Under the pieces are notes generated by a model, which searched no databases, was not told the origin of the DNA, and saw only the letters and a list, made by a program, of their open reading frames with translations. Source: Pararge aegeria (taxonomy: Eukaryota; Arthropoda; Insecta; Lepidoptera; Nymphalidae). From it: DNA of 64,000 nt. Of this stretch, positions 46,531 through 58,823 are shown piece after piece. Made by a program: the position numbers and the translations under genes. The stretch covers positions 11,904,001-11,968,000 of the forward strand of contig NC_053197.1 in NCBI RefSeq assembly GCF_905163445.1, written 5' to 3'. Within the stretch, counting starts at the first letter, position 1, and every line of letters begins with the position of its first letter.

Positions 46531-46854
46531 GCATAAGATTCCTTGCCTTAAGTTCTTTTATCTTTTATTGAACATTAAATCAATAAATAATTAATTATTT
46601 CATTAACATTTTAATTCAATTATTAATACTTAATTCACATTGCCGAAATTCATAAATTCGCGCCCGAAATTATTGTTTGTACCTGTGTTTTATTTAGTGT
46701 TGTTTTTTTATAATTTCTGTTAGGTGTAAAGTGTTTTTTCATTTTCATTATTGTTATTCTCTCATATGATTTTCATGTTGTGCCAAAATTATTGAATCAA
46801 TTAAACCAACGGAATGAGTCTGCAACTTTGACAATTGAAAGCGTACACTGTCAA

Positions 46855-46905
46855 ACCTTTTTTGAAAAACTAAAATATTGACTATAGATAACTTCAGGGT
46901 GTCAG
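46855..46905 (+). repeat. Dispersed repeat shared with 21582-21633
   Basis: Nearly identical 45-bp core; see the other copy. The flanks (for example 'gcgacggtgtgcgtgcgcatcg') are more diverged. Confidence 0.6.
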
Positions 46906-47064
46906 TTTTTTTGCGACGGTGTGCGTGCGCATCGTAAAAGTTTACTCTCATAAGTTTGCCATAGCGCGACAAAAGAAGTATAACTTCAAAAATAATAGTA
47001 TTAAAGAAGAACTGTCAGGCAACCAGGTTCCGTTTGGTGCTTTTAATGTTTTCAGTGTTTAAAC

Positions 47065-47125
47065 AACCAGATCGAGCTCAGTCCCCCCGAAAAGAGAGAA
47101 GTAATTTTACCCACCAGTCTATAAC
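47065..47125 (-). mobile_element. SINE family A head fragment
   Basis: The minus strand reads 'gactggtgggtaaaattacttctc' and 'cggggggactgagctcgatc', resembling boxes A and B of the family. Confidence 0.4.
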
Positions 47126-47654
47126 CGACAGCCTATTACCGACACCAGTTTATAATAACTGGCAGTTTATAATACAACAATGTATTAATACTATAGCCAG
47201 TTAAGAGCATCTAATAAGCTTAACAAAACAAAAGCTCACTTAAAACAAGACATAGACAAGGTTGAGGGTTTAAGAGGGTAAGAGCGTTTAGAGAGGCCGC
47301 GGCGCTTGAAAACTTCTTAGGTGCTTAGGGTGCCCCTTAAACTTCCTCTTAGACCGCTTCTGTCGAATATGAAAAGGTACGCCTTATTTCTCTAACAACT
47401 AAACAATACAGAAAACTAGGCAACAATTTACACTCATTATTTTCCAATTAAAAGTTTATAACAGGATCGACAGCTTAACGTTAACAACAATTATTATAAC
47501 AAACATTATTATGCACGAGTTTGTATATTGACAATCTAGGTTACATCTAACTCTGTCTAGTACGGAAAAAAAAAATACTTTAATGTTTGAAACTCTTATG
47601 GTGTAAAAATAATCATTTCTACCGCATTGGATATTTGGATTTGGAAGTAAACGC

Positions 47655-49221
47655 TCTAAATTTTTTCTCGTGCGTTTGATTCAATTGACACCACGTTTTT
47701 ACTGTCAAAGTTGTCTTACTATGGGTTTAGTGTCACAGCTACAAAGTGGTTTAGCAGCTTTCTTAGTGAGCGGGCTCAATTTGTACAGATAAGCAAAAGT
47801 AATGGATCTCAATTGATTTCATCAACGTGTCCAGTTCTTCGAGGTGTACCTCAAGGATCTGCACTAAGCCCATTGCTTTTTGCAATTTACACCGCAGACA
47901 TAGCGCATTGTTTTTTCCACTGCAAATATCATCTATACGCTGATGACGTACAATTATACCTATCCTTCAAGCCACAGAATGCTGCCGAAGTGAAAATAAA
48001 TGAGGACTTGCAGAGAATACATAATTGGTCCAAGACAAATTCACTTCTATTGAATCCTCTTAAATCAAAGTGTATGATACTAGGAACGGCCAAAATGACT
48101 AAGACTATTGCAAGTTTTAATCCAATAGTTAGGATAGACAACAAGAGTATTGAAAGGGTTTGAGAGGCTAAGAGTTTAGGGGTGATCTTTGACTCTAATT
48201 TGCGTTTTGAGTCACATATCTCTAATGTAGTTAAAAACTGCTTTTATCGATTAAAAATACTATATAGGATCAGGTATTATTTAAGAGTTGACGTTAGAAT
48301 ACGGCTATGTGATTCTCTTATCTTGTCAAGACTGAACTACGCAGATACCGCATATGGTCCGTGTTTGCTAGAAAGAACCAAAAAGCTAGTTCAGAGAGTC
48401 CAAAATGCGTGCGCTCGTTTTTGTTTTGCTATTGTTCCTCGCTCACATATTAGTCCACACCTTAACAAAGCAAATATTCTCAACATGTCATCTCGACGGG
48501 ACTTGCACTTGGCTAGTTTGTTATTTGGTGTAATATCGACTGGGAAACCACAATACCTTTTTATGAAGGTGAAATGGGCTAGGGAGCATAGTAAATATGG
48601 TCCAAGAGGCTCAGCTTGTCAAATTGCGGTGCCGAGACATAGCACTGCCGCTTTCCGTGGCAGTTTTAGGCTTGCTTCTTCCAAGATGTGGAACATAATC
48701 CCCCCACCGGTACAAAACCTGACTTCAGTATTTTCCTTTAAGTCCAAACTTAAAAAGATATTGCTGGATAAGCAAAAAGGAGACGACAAGAGGAATTGGG
48801 AAGTCTGATGTCTTGGAGCAAGCCTTAGTAACGCTTTGCATAGTGACAAATAAGTTAACCAAATTATTTAGTAGACACAGAGTGCACATACACTTGCCAC
48901 CAAAATAGCAGTTCTTGGCCGGTCCGGGATGTCGAGAGAGGTCGCCTGAAAATCAACGCTGTAGCAGTGATCATAAAACGACTGCTACAGCATAACGCTG
49001 AGGCGATACTCTGTTTGGGAGGAACAACACCACAGATATGTCACTGCCGACAGGGAACTATATTTGTTTGTTTTTAGCATATTTATTTTGTAACCTAATT
49101 TTAAGATCCTTTCTTTTATTTTTAAAAAGTTTAATTTGTTAATGATAACTTTATTTTTTATTTGTGAAACTCGTACCTTATATGTTAATTGCTATGTGTT
49201 GTTTTTATCCCAAATAAAAGA

Positions 49222-49256
<35 letters not shown>
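47655..49256 (+). mobile_element. 5'-truncated non-LTR element with RT core, one in-frame stop and (ATT)n tail
   Basis: The element enters mid-RT at IFSRAFDSIDTTFLLSKLSY and keeps one frame to 48808. It passes RGVPQGSALSPLLFAIYTAD, the catalytic YADDVQLYLSF, LNPLKSKCMILG and, after a single TGA (48161-48163), KSLGVIFDSNLRFESHI, LILSRLNYADTAYGPCL and VQNACARFCFA. The ending FRLASSKMWNIIPPPVQNLT and FSFKSKLKKILLDKQ is intact. The 3' UTR follows, with 'cccaaataaaag' and an (att)n tail (49227-49256). The structure fits the CR1/Jockey group. The endonuclease and RT N-terminus are missing, so it is inactive, but it is much younger than the other RT remnants here. Confidence 0.8.
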
Positions 49257-49257
<1 letters not shown>

Positions 49258-49371
49258 ATCTCTTTCTCTAATCGTATTCTCCCTCTGGACTATTTTTCGC
49301 ACGTAAGGATATTTGCATGCACGCTATGCACGCTAGAAAGCTCTTTTGAACCGCCCACTCTACAGGGCACA

Positions 49372-49643
49372 GGTCTTTTCACACAATGAGAAAACTTTTA
49401 TAGTCCGTAGTCCGTCATGCTAGCCCAGCGGATTAGTGGACAAGCCTTTGAGAACATTATGGACAGCTCTCAGACATGCAGGTTTCCTCACGACATTTTC
49501 CTTCACCGTTGAAGCAAGTGATACCTTAATTAGATACTTAAACACGCACATAACTTAGAAAAGTTAGAGGTGCGTGCTGGGAATCGAACTCGGTTCCTCG
49601 AAAGTGAAGCCGAAGTCCTAACCACTGGGCTATCGCAGCTTCT
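49372..49643 (-). mobile_element. SINE family A, minus strand
   Basis: The complement shows the tRNA-like head (from 'gctgcgatagcccagtggttaggact' with box B 'gagttcgattccc'), 'cacctctaacttt', the 'cttcaacggtgaaggaaaat' core, 'ggaaacctgcatg' and 'agaacat'. Confidence 0.75.
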
Positions 49644-50094
49644 ATTCCCAGAATGGGATAAATATTATAGAGATAATTAACTGAGACTAATAATATAGAG
49701 ATAATTTTGAATATTACAGTACAGAGCAACAGCAAACTAAATATAAATTAAAATTATGCGCCTCTTGTGGTTCGGATAAAAAAATTCATGCGATAACAAT
49801 GGAATTTACTTAACAGAAAAAATCGAATCAATTCCTTTCAAATTAGATAAGGCAACCGTTCGATCGACTGCGAAGTCAGGAAATTGGAAGACTTCTGTCT
49901 GCCTTTTAAAAATTATTGGCAATGGTGCAAGCTATCGGCGTTGCTGGGAAAGGGTGCGACTAGAAACACTCGAGTGGCAACAGCGTTGCTTTTTGGATAG
50001 CATTATACCAATAAATAAAGGTAAAATCCTACTAAGTAATCATTAAATGCAAGGAATGCTTATTTATTTTTTGATAGAAATAGGTAATTGACGG

Positions 50095-50330
50095 AACTAG
50101 CAGATGGCCCACCTGGTGGTAAATCTAAAACAATCTGCAACCATCAATGTGTCCATCAATTTGACGCGTAGGTGTTAAGTCTTATGTGCTTGTTATTACA
50201 CCGGCAACCACAGCCTTCAGACCGGAACACAGCACTGCATTGCTGCTTAGCGGCAAAAATAAGCATGGAAATATTACTTCCCCGGACAAGCTCTGTCACA
50301 AAAAGCTCTACTACTACTTTTGCTAACAAA
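50095..50330 (+). mobile_element. Dispersed repeat, family C
   Basis: 'ctagcagatggcccacctggtggtaa', 'atgtgtccatcaatttgacgcgtagg', 'ttattacaccggcaaccac', 'cttcagaccggaacacag', 'ttccccggacaagctctgtcacaaaaagctc', same order as 18556 and 58824. Confidence 0.7.
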
Positions 50331-50819
50331 CGTCGAATTAGGAGGATAGGTTTGTGTATTTTAATGTTATATGCACACTATGTGAAAAATGTACGATGGT
50401 GAACCTAATGGCATGAGGCGAGGCTTCTACATTAGTTAAGAAATAATTCAACTCCTCAGGGGTGAATATTGCTCATCAAATACAGTTACTCACTACTTTG
50501 CTTTACTTGGTCCATCGACGAAAGGAAATGAAATGTTTACCCCGCATCAAGGTATTGGGTCCCCGCAGGCGGAATATTTCTACGTGAATGATTTCATTTT
50601 ACGGCCCATTAGTTCATGCTCGTTTCAGCCCAGAAAGCCCTTTGGTTTATGTTTGAAAACCGAACTCTTTGATTTGTCGCCTTAAGTTGCCATACAATTC
50701 TATATCTCACTGACTAAAGTTGGTAGTCTCCTATAAAATAATATTAGCATTTTTTTAACTTACTTATTCTCTATAATATTTAGAATGTTATGGCGATTAT
50801 CTATTTAATTAAACTAACT

Positions 50820-51020
50820 AAATTTAAGCAATTTAAATATCACTTGCTTTAAACGGTGAAATAAAACATCGTGAGGGAACCTGCATGCCTGATGCCCGAG
50901 AGTTCTCCATAATGTTCTTAACGGTGTGTGAAGTCTACCAATCCGCACTTGGCCAGCGTTGTAGACCTCGCCCTAAACCCTTTTCATTCTGAGAGGAGAT
51001 ACTGTAGCGGGGCGGTATTC
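50820..51020 (+). mobile_element. SINE family A, 5'-truncated
   Basis: It has the core 'aatatcacttgctttaaacggtga', 'gggaacctgcatgcc', 'agagttctccataatgttctta', 'aagtctaccaatccgcacttggccagcg' and the tail 'ctgagaggagatactgtagcgggg'. The tRNA-like head is absent. Confidence 0.7.
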
Positions 51021-51621
51021 GGTTTAAGATCCAAGAGAGTCCAATATCTAAAAGTAAGAAATTAATTCATAGAATGGCAGCTCTTCGTTGAATAGTGGGC
51101 AGGAACCGCAAATGTTAAGAAATAATATGAGCGTATGTATGTTGAACTTGAAATAGAGAAATAGCAATAATACCTATAGCAAATAATGTAACCATTCGAA
51201 TAAAAAGTAAAGTGCATGTGTTTAGAAAGATAGACCTACTATCTTTCTAAAGACATGTAGAATCCGATGAACAATAAATGGCTGGTTAACGTCGTACAAT
51301 ATTTTACGTTCAGACAGATAGACAAGGGAAAATCCTATTAAAAACTGTTTTTTAATCGGATCTACAGAACCCTAAAGCCGAAAAGACAAGTCATCCGAAG
51401 GAAGTAGGTAAGTCTCCGTCGATTTTTCCACTTTATTTTGTCTGGAACAGCCATGATCCTGTTTATTCCTGTTACCTTTTTTTTCGTTTCTTTTGCCATT
51501 ATATTCGCTTCCCACGATTTCGTGGGTAAGAAAATTGTGAATAAGTAGGATATAAAATAAAAGGAGTTTTCAACAGATAATAAAACAGGTATACCTACTA
51601 AGAAATAATATGTAGTACGTA

Positions 51622-51784
51622 TCAACCCTACTACTGTTTCTATCCACAAAATGATTTAAATTTTATATTTTTCTTTTTTCCTTTCAAGTCTGTACTACAA
51701 AACTCCGAAAAATACGATATATTCATATTTCGGATATAAATAAAATTAAAATCATTTTGTGTATAGAAACAGTAGTAGAGTTGA
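51622..51784. mobile_element. 163-bp element with ~45-bp terminal inverted repeats (MITE-like)
   Basis: The left end 'tcaaccctactactgtttctatccacaaaatgatt' is mirrored by the right end 'aatcattttgtgtatagaaacagtagtagagttga' with about three mismatches. The interior is unrelated and AT-rich. No clear target-site duplication is visible, so it could be a snap-back duplication instead. Confidence 0.7.
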
Positions 51785-52579
51785 ACAATCATCTCACTCT
51801 TTTGTATCAGTTTTCAATAAAAAATGTTTACAAAGGCGCTTGCTCAATATAGCTACACATTAAAAGACGTAGGACTGATTTTCAGCCAGACCACTTATTT
51901 TCATCATCGCGGAATCCTCGCGACCAAACAAATACAAACAATCAACAAAAGGGACAATAACACGCAATGTATAAAAAAAAATTGGCGCTAAGTGTTAGCT
52001 AGCGAAAAGTTTATATATCTAAATACCAAGATCTTTGTAGCGGTCTCCACATTATCAAAACTAGATGGCGCCACAAAGATCCTGCATCGCGCTTCTGCAA
52101 GTTTCACAAGATTGACCATATATACTAATTCCAAAGATGAATGGAAGGACCTCGGTCCCCGAGCACGATCACACGCTCGGAAGATCTTCCAATTGGTACG
52201 GTTGAGCGCATCACTATAGCTCCCGTACAATCTTACTTTCAGGTATTCAAGTTGCCAGTTGTAGTAGTAGCGAATCTATACTATTAAAATACGTCAAAGC
52301 TTTAGTTAGCTCAGTTGGCGCTAAAATACTGCATAGCGTAAACTTTCCCTGACCTTGTGCGATATTTGGCAGCGATGCCCAGTCGATAGTTTGCTCTGAC
52401 TCACTTCGAAAGTAACCATGAATTAATTTATAAAAATATCTTGCATGGGTTCACAATGTCGGAAGAAAGTAGTGTTTCATTTTGTTCGTCTAACACAGCG
52501 TTAAGTTGGGTTTACAGCAAATAAATGTGAAGTTTGAAGATGATCATCCTTAACCAATAAATTCTTTACATTTACCACT

Positions 52580-53000
52580 GCTGGGCATCATTATTATCAT
52601 CGACAGCCTATAACAGTTCACTGCTGAATAAAGAGCATGTCCACAATCACCTGGGCAGACGGGTACACACACAGTAGATGATAGTAGTAGTAGCACAGAG
52701 GATGCTGCTGGCCGTACTCAGTTACATTACATTAGTCTAGCCGTGCTCAGTTACACCTCAGTTGCAACCAAGAGCAACCAAAGCTTTTGTTTGGCCCTTC
52801 GAAGATGCTACCAACATTTGGGGCACGATGCTTTCATTCTCCAATCTTCACTTGTGTTCTGCCCATCGCCAGCTTTTTGTACTGCGGTATTAGCTTCACG
52901 AATTGTTCAGCTAAGCCGGTAACTCTGGTTCTTCTATGGCTCTTCTGATATCTGGTATGATCACGTATACACACTCCAAGCATAGCTCTCCCAATCGTAG
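52580..53000 (-). pseudogene. RTE-like non-LTR remnant
   Basis: The minus frame reads IGRAMLGVCIRDHTRYQKSH and then RRTRVTGLAEQFVKL, matching the 'RAMLGVSLRDRIRNEEIRRRT' C-terminal block of lepidopteran RTE-type elements. A 3'-UTR-like 'gacagcctataacagttcactgctg' is at 52600-52625 on the plus strand. Confidence 0.55.
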
Positions 53001-53465
53001 TCTAATAGCTAGGAAACTTTTAGATACCATCGTATATATGTCATTGGGCACTGGGCACACTGACTATTTGATTTTGATTTTCAGGTAGGTACTGAGGAAT
53101 TTTGAATGAAAAGACATTTCTCGAACGCTGCCGATTTTAGTTTCAATCTTTTGTCCTTGAAAAAGTAGTACAAGTACAAATATTCTGAACACGAGCCAGA
53201 TAGTTGCGAAAAATCCCCCGGCGTTATTTCGTAGACGCCATGGTGTCGCGTCGCTGAGGCGCCGTCATGTCCTCCCAACCTCCCATAATATAGCGTCGCC
53301 AGCTAAATAACAACCTTTATACTTTATTGGTCTTGAACTAAAAACTACATATGATGAGTCAAGTCTGCGTTTTTGTCCGCATTAGGTATAAAAAGGCTTG
53401 TGCTTGCCACTTTACCCGGATTGTTTTTTTTTTGTTTTTTCACTTCCCTGGTTTAATCGTATGGA

Positions 53466-53585
53466 ATGTGGAGTCCACCAATTCGCACTGGGCCAGCGTG
53501 GTGGATTACCGCTTAAACCTTTTCTCATTGAGGGAGGAGACCCGTGCTCTTAAGTGGGCCGGTAACGGGTTGATTTTATGATGAT
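53466..53585 (+). mobile_element. SINE family A 3' end
   Basis: 'gtggagtccaccaattcgcactgggccagcgtggtgga', 'gggaggagacccgtgctctt', 'gggccggtaacgggttgattttatgatgatg'. Only the 3' half is present. Confidence 0.7.
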
Positions 53586-54168
53586 GATATTTTGATCATA
53601 TTAACGGTTAATAAAATAAATATTACGCAGAGCGGTTGCATTATACACAACTGTAATTATTATCATCATAAATATCCTAAAGCGTAGACTGCTTTAGGGG
53701 AGGAGAGCGGGAGTAAAGAAATATTTTTTTTTTTGTAATATTATTTCCTTATTAGCCGTTTTTACAAATCTCGTGGGAACCGTTTGTTTTTCTGAAATAA
53801 AACTTTACGACTTTTAACTAACTCTATAGCAAAAATAATGTTCATTGGTTACTCAGGGCAGGAAGGAAGGACAAACAAACAAACTTTTGCATTTATAATG
53901 TTAGTAAGGAAGTAAGGAATGCTAATGATACAACTTATTACAACTTAAATAAAGTTTATCTGTCTCTTCTAGTAAAATATAGGTCAATTATAATTTATAA
54001 TTAATATACAGTAATTTCTGAGTATACAGAAAAAAAAGTTCATGAAAGTGGGTAGTTCGACAAATGACCCAAGCAAAACATAAGACTCTTAAACATACAA
54101 CATAAACTCTAAGCCCTAACCAAGTATTCCTGTGCTCAGCAGAGATTGACACTAAGCTCATAACAATA

Positions 54169-54460
54169 GACGGCCGAGTAGCGCAGTGGGCAGCAACCCT
54201 GCTTTCTGAGTCCAAGGTCGTGGTTCCGATTCCCACAAGTGGAAAAAAATTGTGTGATGAACATGAATGTTTTTCAGTGTCTGGGTGTTTATCTGTATAT
54301 TATAAGTATTTATGTGTATTATATTCATATTATATTACAAAATAAAAATATTCATCAGCTATCTTGTTTGTTATAGTACCCATAACACAACGCTTACTTT
54401 GGGGCTAGATGGCGATGTGTGTATTGTCGTAGTATATTTATTTATTTATATTTATATTTA
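54169..54460 (+). mobile_element. tRNA-derived SINE, family B, complete
   Basis: The head is 'cggccgagtagcgcagtgggcagcaaccctgctttctgagtc' with box B 'gtggttccgattcc'. The body has 'gatgaacatgaatgtttttcagtgtctgggtgtttat', 'aaaatattcatcagctatctt', 'acccataacacaacgcttactttggggctaga' and the end 'gtgtattgtcgtagtatatttatttattt'. A second copy is at 59091-59314. Confidence 0.75.
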
Positions 54461-54589
54461 ATGATGATGCTGATGACTGATTCAAATTAATCGTAGAAGT
54501 GTATCTTTTCACTAATAATATACCAGTTCGCTTTACTTGGGTATAACGTGATCATGCCTCGGGCTGCAGGTCAGAGAGGTATTCAGTTT

Positions 54590-54790
54590 AAGAGACCAAA
54601 CAACGTCAAAGTTCTGTCTCGAGGGCAACTCATCGTCTTTTCAATGTATTTTCGGAGCATTTAGCTGCTTGAAACATGAAAGGCTAGGATTCATCCGCGG
54701 AGATAAAGCATTGAAATTTTCCGCATAGAAACATCCAGAAGCTTTTTTATTGCATTTTGTATCTCATTAGAAAATAATAATTTTGTTTAG
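54590..54790 (+). repeat. Diverged dispersed repeat, pair with 56215-56405
   Basis: Shared landmarks in order: 'caaac..a..tcaaagtt', 'attttcg.agcattt', 'gataaag.attg.aattttc' and 'cttttttattgc..t.tgta.ct'. The copies are heavily diverged and the class is unknown. Confidence 0.45.
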
Positions 54791-54970
54791 ATTATTAACA
54801 AAATTCGTGATGTTAAAATGTACCTACAATACTTTCAGTTCAATTTCAACTCACAAAATGCACTTCATGAGATAAGATTTTAATGCCATTTGATCACGAG
54901 TTTCAAGGTTAAAAAAGGGTAGGAAAGGGCTAAAAATGATAATGTATAATGTTTTTTTTTATATTACTAA

Positions 54971-55282
54971 GCGGTGATAGCCTAGTGGTGAGGACTTCGG
55001 TTTCATTTTCAGGGTGCCGAGTTCGAATCCCATACCTCTAACTTTTGTAAGTTATGTGCGTTTAAAGCAATCAAAATTTAACTTGCTTCAACGGTGAAGG
55101 AAAACATCGTGAGGAAACCTGCATGCCTGAGAGTTCTCCATAATAAGGCGTGTGGAGTCCACCAATCCAGTGTCCAGGTCCACTGGGCCTGCGTGGTGGA
55201 CTAGGGCCTAAACCTTTCTCACTGTGGGAGGAAACCCGTACCCCGTAGTGGGCCTGTAATGGGTTGATATATATAATGATTT
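54971..55282 (+). mobile_element. SINE family A, essentially complete
   Basis: 'gcggtgatagcctagtggtgaggacttcgg', box B 'gagttcgaatccc', 'tacctctaacttttgtaagttatgtgcg', 'cttcaacggtgaaggaaaacatcgtgagg', 'cctgcatgcctgagagttctcc', 'gcctgcgtggtggacta' and the end 'gggttgatatatataatgat'. About 20 bp ('tccagtgtccaggtccac') are extra in the 3' half. Confidence 0.85.
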
Positions 55283-55586
55283 TAGTTAGGAAATTGGCAT
55301 CACCGAGGTACTGAGAAAGATTCTCAGACTACTACTGTAGGAATATTAGATCCGATGCATAGATCCGAAACAAAAATCCAGTAGATAGATCGAAGAGTAT
55401 CGAGCCTTGAACCTTGGGATCCGTAGTTGAATACGCCAACCACAATACCAAATCTAGTTTAAATCTAGTCTAGTCAAATAGTACGTTTTTTTTTTTCTTA
55501 TTGCACTAAAAGTGAGCTTTTCTGCAACATTGTGATGATGCAGTCTAGCAAGCTAACCTATTTTTTTAGATTCCACTACAAGTCAG

Positions 55587-55855
55587 ATCTTGACTGCCAC
55601 CTGACCTGGTGGTAAGTGTCAAGGATGATGGAGTCTAAGAAGGTATGGATGGCTTATCTGTTGGCTATATTAAGCCTGTACCCCTAATAAGTTTCTACGC
55701 GGCATGCCTTTGTGGATGGTTGGTAACGAGTCCCGTACAAAATCTAACACCAGATCAAAACAACCAAAAGGCTGAAAATGTAAATTCCGAAATTGCTTCT
55801 GCCAGGAATCGAACCTGGGACGTCTCACATATAAAACCACGGCGCTGAATTATAT
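55587..55855 (-). mobile_element. SINE-like repeat with tRNA-type head on the minus strand
   Basis: 'gccacctgacctggtggtaagtg', 'atgatggagtctaagaaggtatgg' and 'gtttctacgcggcatgcctttgtgg' are typical lepidopteran repeat pieces. The end carries the complement of a box-B-like 'cccaggttcgattcctggcag' (55800-55820). Confidence 0.5.
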
Positions 55856-56214
55856 GTTTATATTATACTTATTACCTGTATTATAATTAAACAATCTTTT
55901 AGTTACATTTAAGTGTAAAGTTTATTTGAAATTGTAAAAAAAAAAAAGTGTATAAATTTTGTCACATTTGATTTTTTATAATTTAAAACAAACTTAATGA
56001 AAAGATAATTTACATAATAACACAAGTTAGAAAAACTGTAGTGCACATCGCAATGTATTATGAGGTGATGGTAGATTAGCATATCACATGTGGCAAAGCA
56101 GTCTCAGTATTTTCTTCTTGTAACGTGTACATTAATATAACCTGTGTTGTCTAAAGTAACTTTAACAAAACAAACAAAAATGTGCTATAGGATTTCAAAC
56201 GTTTCCACTTAAAA

Positions 56215-56405
56215 GTTCAAACAATATCAAAGTTCAAAAGCTCAGAGCCGAAATGATCTTTTATAAGAATTTTCGAAGCATTTTGCTTTTGTTTACATAA
56301 AAGATTTCTCACAAAGATAAAGTATTGCAATTTTCATAGTAACGAAAGCCTTAGCAAATACTTTTTTATTGCGCTATTGTACCTTGAAAGAGACAATTTA
56401 TATTC
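56215..56405 (+). repeat. Diverged dispersed repeat, pair with 54590-54790
   Basis: See the partner copy. A neighbouring 56520-56580 piece ('gagaaaaggcttgtggccagcagtg') resembles 11755-11780. Confidence 0.4.
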
Positions 56406-57221
56406 TCATTTATAGTTTGTTTACTGATACTTTTATGAAAGAGTTTATGTAAATGCGAGCTTTCACTCTTTCTTGGGAAATCGATTTTGCGTGCTCTCCT
56501 TTTTGAAAAACCAGGTGGATGCGGCGTCTATTCTCTAAAATCCTTTTTGCTATCAGAGAAAAGGCTTGTGGCCAGCAGTGCGTATTTAAAATTCTAATGA
56601 TGAAGCCCTAAGGCAAAAATTACATTTTAAATTAAAATAAGTAAGGGAGGTTCTCATACATCAACATTAAATTTGTACAGGGATCCGTCGTAAAAATTAG
56701 GCGCGAGACGAGAATTTAAAGTGGGTACTAACATCTTTAACATAATAAAGTAGCACGCACCCGTGAAAAGAAAATAATTTTATCTCGTATTTCCATTTGT
56801 AAACCTTTGAGAAAAAAATTTATGTTGAAATAGTTACTAATCTTATTATGTAAAAAGGATACGGTGGCCATAACTTTTTCCTCGTCAATTAGGATATTTC
56901 AGTTGTCAGTACTAGCTTTTGCTTGCGGGTTTTTTCTTAGAATAACAAGCAGCCTGAGTGCTTAGTGTGAGATTTTCTACCTACCTACGTTTACTTATTC
57001 GATCGCGATAAATTTAACTTCCATATACGTATAGCTCCATCTAGTGACAATAACGTCTTCCAGCATTGTAATAAGATGGCGCGTAGGCTAACCCGTTGCT
57101 CACGCAGCAACACTTAAACGTGTTTTCTTCAGAGGTATGATTAAAATTGCAATACTTGTTAATGAATTGAATAGAAACTAGAAAGTAAATCAAAATACTC
57201 ATTCATCATATAAACTCATTA

Positions 57222-57508
57222 CAGACCCACTACAGGGCGCGGGTCTCCTCCCACAATTAGAAGGGTTAAGGTCGTTATCCACAACGCTGGCACATTGCGG
57301 TTTGGTAGAGGTCACATGCGTTTGAGAACATCATGGAGAACTCTCAGGCATGCAGGTTTTCTCACGATGTTTTCCTACACCGTTAAAGCAAGTGATATTT
57401 TAATTACATAAAATGCACATAACTCAAAAAAGTTAGAGGTGTGTGATTCAAATTACGCCCCCAGAAAGTGTAGCCGACGTCTTAGCCAAAGGGATATCGC
57501 CGCTTCTA
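57222..57508 (-). mobile_element. SINE family A, essentially complete, minus strand
   Basis: In reverse: tail 'ccactacagggcgcgggtctcctccca', 'ccacaacgctggca', 'tttgagaacatcatggagaactctcaggcatgcaggtt', 'acaccgttaaagcaagtgatatttt', 'cataactcaaaaaagttagaggtgtg' and the degenerate tRNA-like head to 57508. Confidence 0.8.
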
Positions 57509-58599
57509 TATACTCGTATTAATACTAATTCGCTGTCAGTTTATTCCTCGATAACAATTTGAACACATTTTGTATTCTTATATTGTTAAATAGAGGCACC
57601 CGCGGCTGCGCCATCGAGTACTCTTTTCTTTTTCTGCATCTATTCTTCTCTACTAATGTTATAAATACAATAAATTTATGCAAATATTGCTGCTTGAAAG
57701 AAATACAAACCAACCATCACTTTTAGATTTTTATCTAATACGTATTGGGTTTTCAGAATATCCTCTATACTGTCCGTGCATAGACCTAAGCATTATAAAT
57801 ATCAAATTAAATTTGAGCAAAATAACCGCTCCTAAAGTTAAAGTAAGCAGTAAGATAAAATAGATTAACGTAGTTTAGGCGTACCTATGGGTTTTATTAA
57901 AACCCATACATCGGTACGCGTAACCGGTTTCTATGTGATGTCTAGATATTGGTATTGTCTTGGTATTTCCGAGATATGGTAACCCTAAACTAAGTAGGTA
58001 GGCTGAGATTAGTGCAACGACTCACGAGCTTTTGAGCATTAACGTTACGGGATGCCGCCTCGATTGTTATACATCTTATTTGCTTTGCCACAAGTTTTAT
58101 TCTTGTTTCACAAGATTTATTCTCAAGGTATTTTGAGATGGTTTTTGTTTGATGTGGGGAAGGTGTGGCTTTTGGTGAAAGGTGTCTTTGTCAAAAACTT
58201 GCGCGGTTATAATAATAATTGATTGGATTACATTATATTTACTCAGATAGTTCTTTCTTTATCTACAGGGTCTTAAGGCACAAGCTAGCATTACTAAATT
58301 ATATCTGAAGATAATGAGACTATAGAATATAAATTTCAATTGTAGGTAAGTAGATGTAAAACTTTAAGAAATATTTTACTAAAGGGAAACCTTTTTACCC
58401 TTTTTGCGCCTGCAAGAAAAACAAGAGGTAAAAGTTTCGCAACACGAAACGGAAATATGAAACGCGAGGTCAGCTTCAAGACCGCGCAATTGAATTGATG
58501 TAGGGTTGCGTGGGGTGGCAGGTGACCTTGAATTACTTACGAGTCCACCGCATCATATCTGCGGTGCGATTGTGTTTTTTTTAAAGTTATAATTGACGG

Positions 58600-58705
58600 A
58601 CCATACAGGAGACATTTTTCACTACGGGGAAAGAACACCATTCTTTCTTCTTCCACAGCTTTATTAATTCTTTAAGCATGGGCGTACCTGTGGAAATACT
58701 GTCCA
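58600..58705 (+). mobile_element. Non-LTR fragment homologous to 15290-15375
   Basis: 'cactacggggaaagaacaccattctttcttcttccacagctttattaattctttaagcatgggcg' aligns with 'ctccccggggaaagaacaaaatgtttttctcccacaactttatctactcttcgagcattggcg'. Confidence 0.55.
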
Positions 58706-58823
58706 AATAATATACCTAATAAAGTTCTATAATCTATACTAATTTAAGTATATTATACTTCTCCTATTTTATGTTCCTGCGTGTGTAATAAATATAACAA
58801 CGCTCACTGCACTCGTAATAAAT

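Noticed and set aside
52290..52370. tRNA-like box A ('tagttagctcagttggc')
   Set aside because: No box B at the right distance and no cloverleaf can be drawn, so it is not a tRNA gene.
54169..54240. True tRNA gene at the head of family B
   Set aside because: The head is SINE-embedded, has no acceptor stem pairing, and occurs again at 59091. It is a SINE promoter rather than a functional tRNA.
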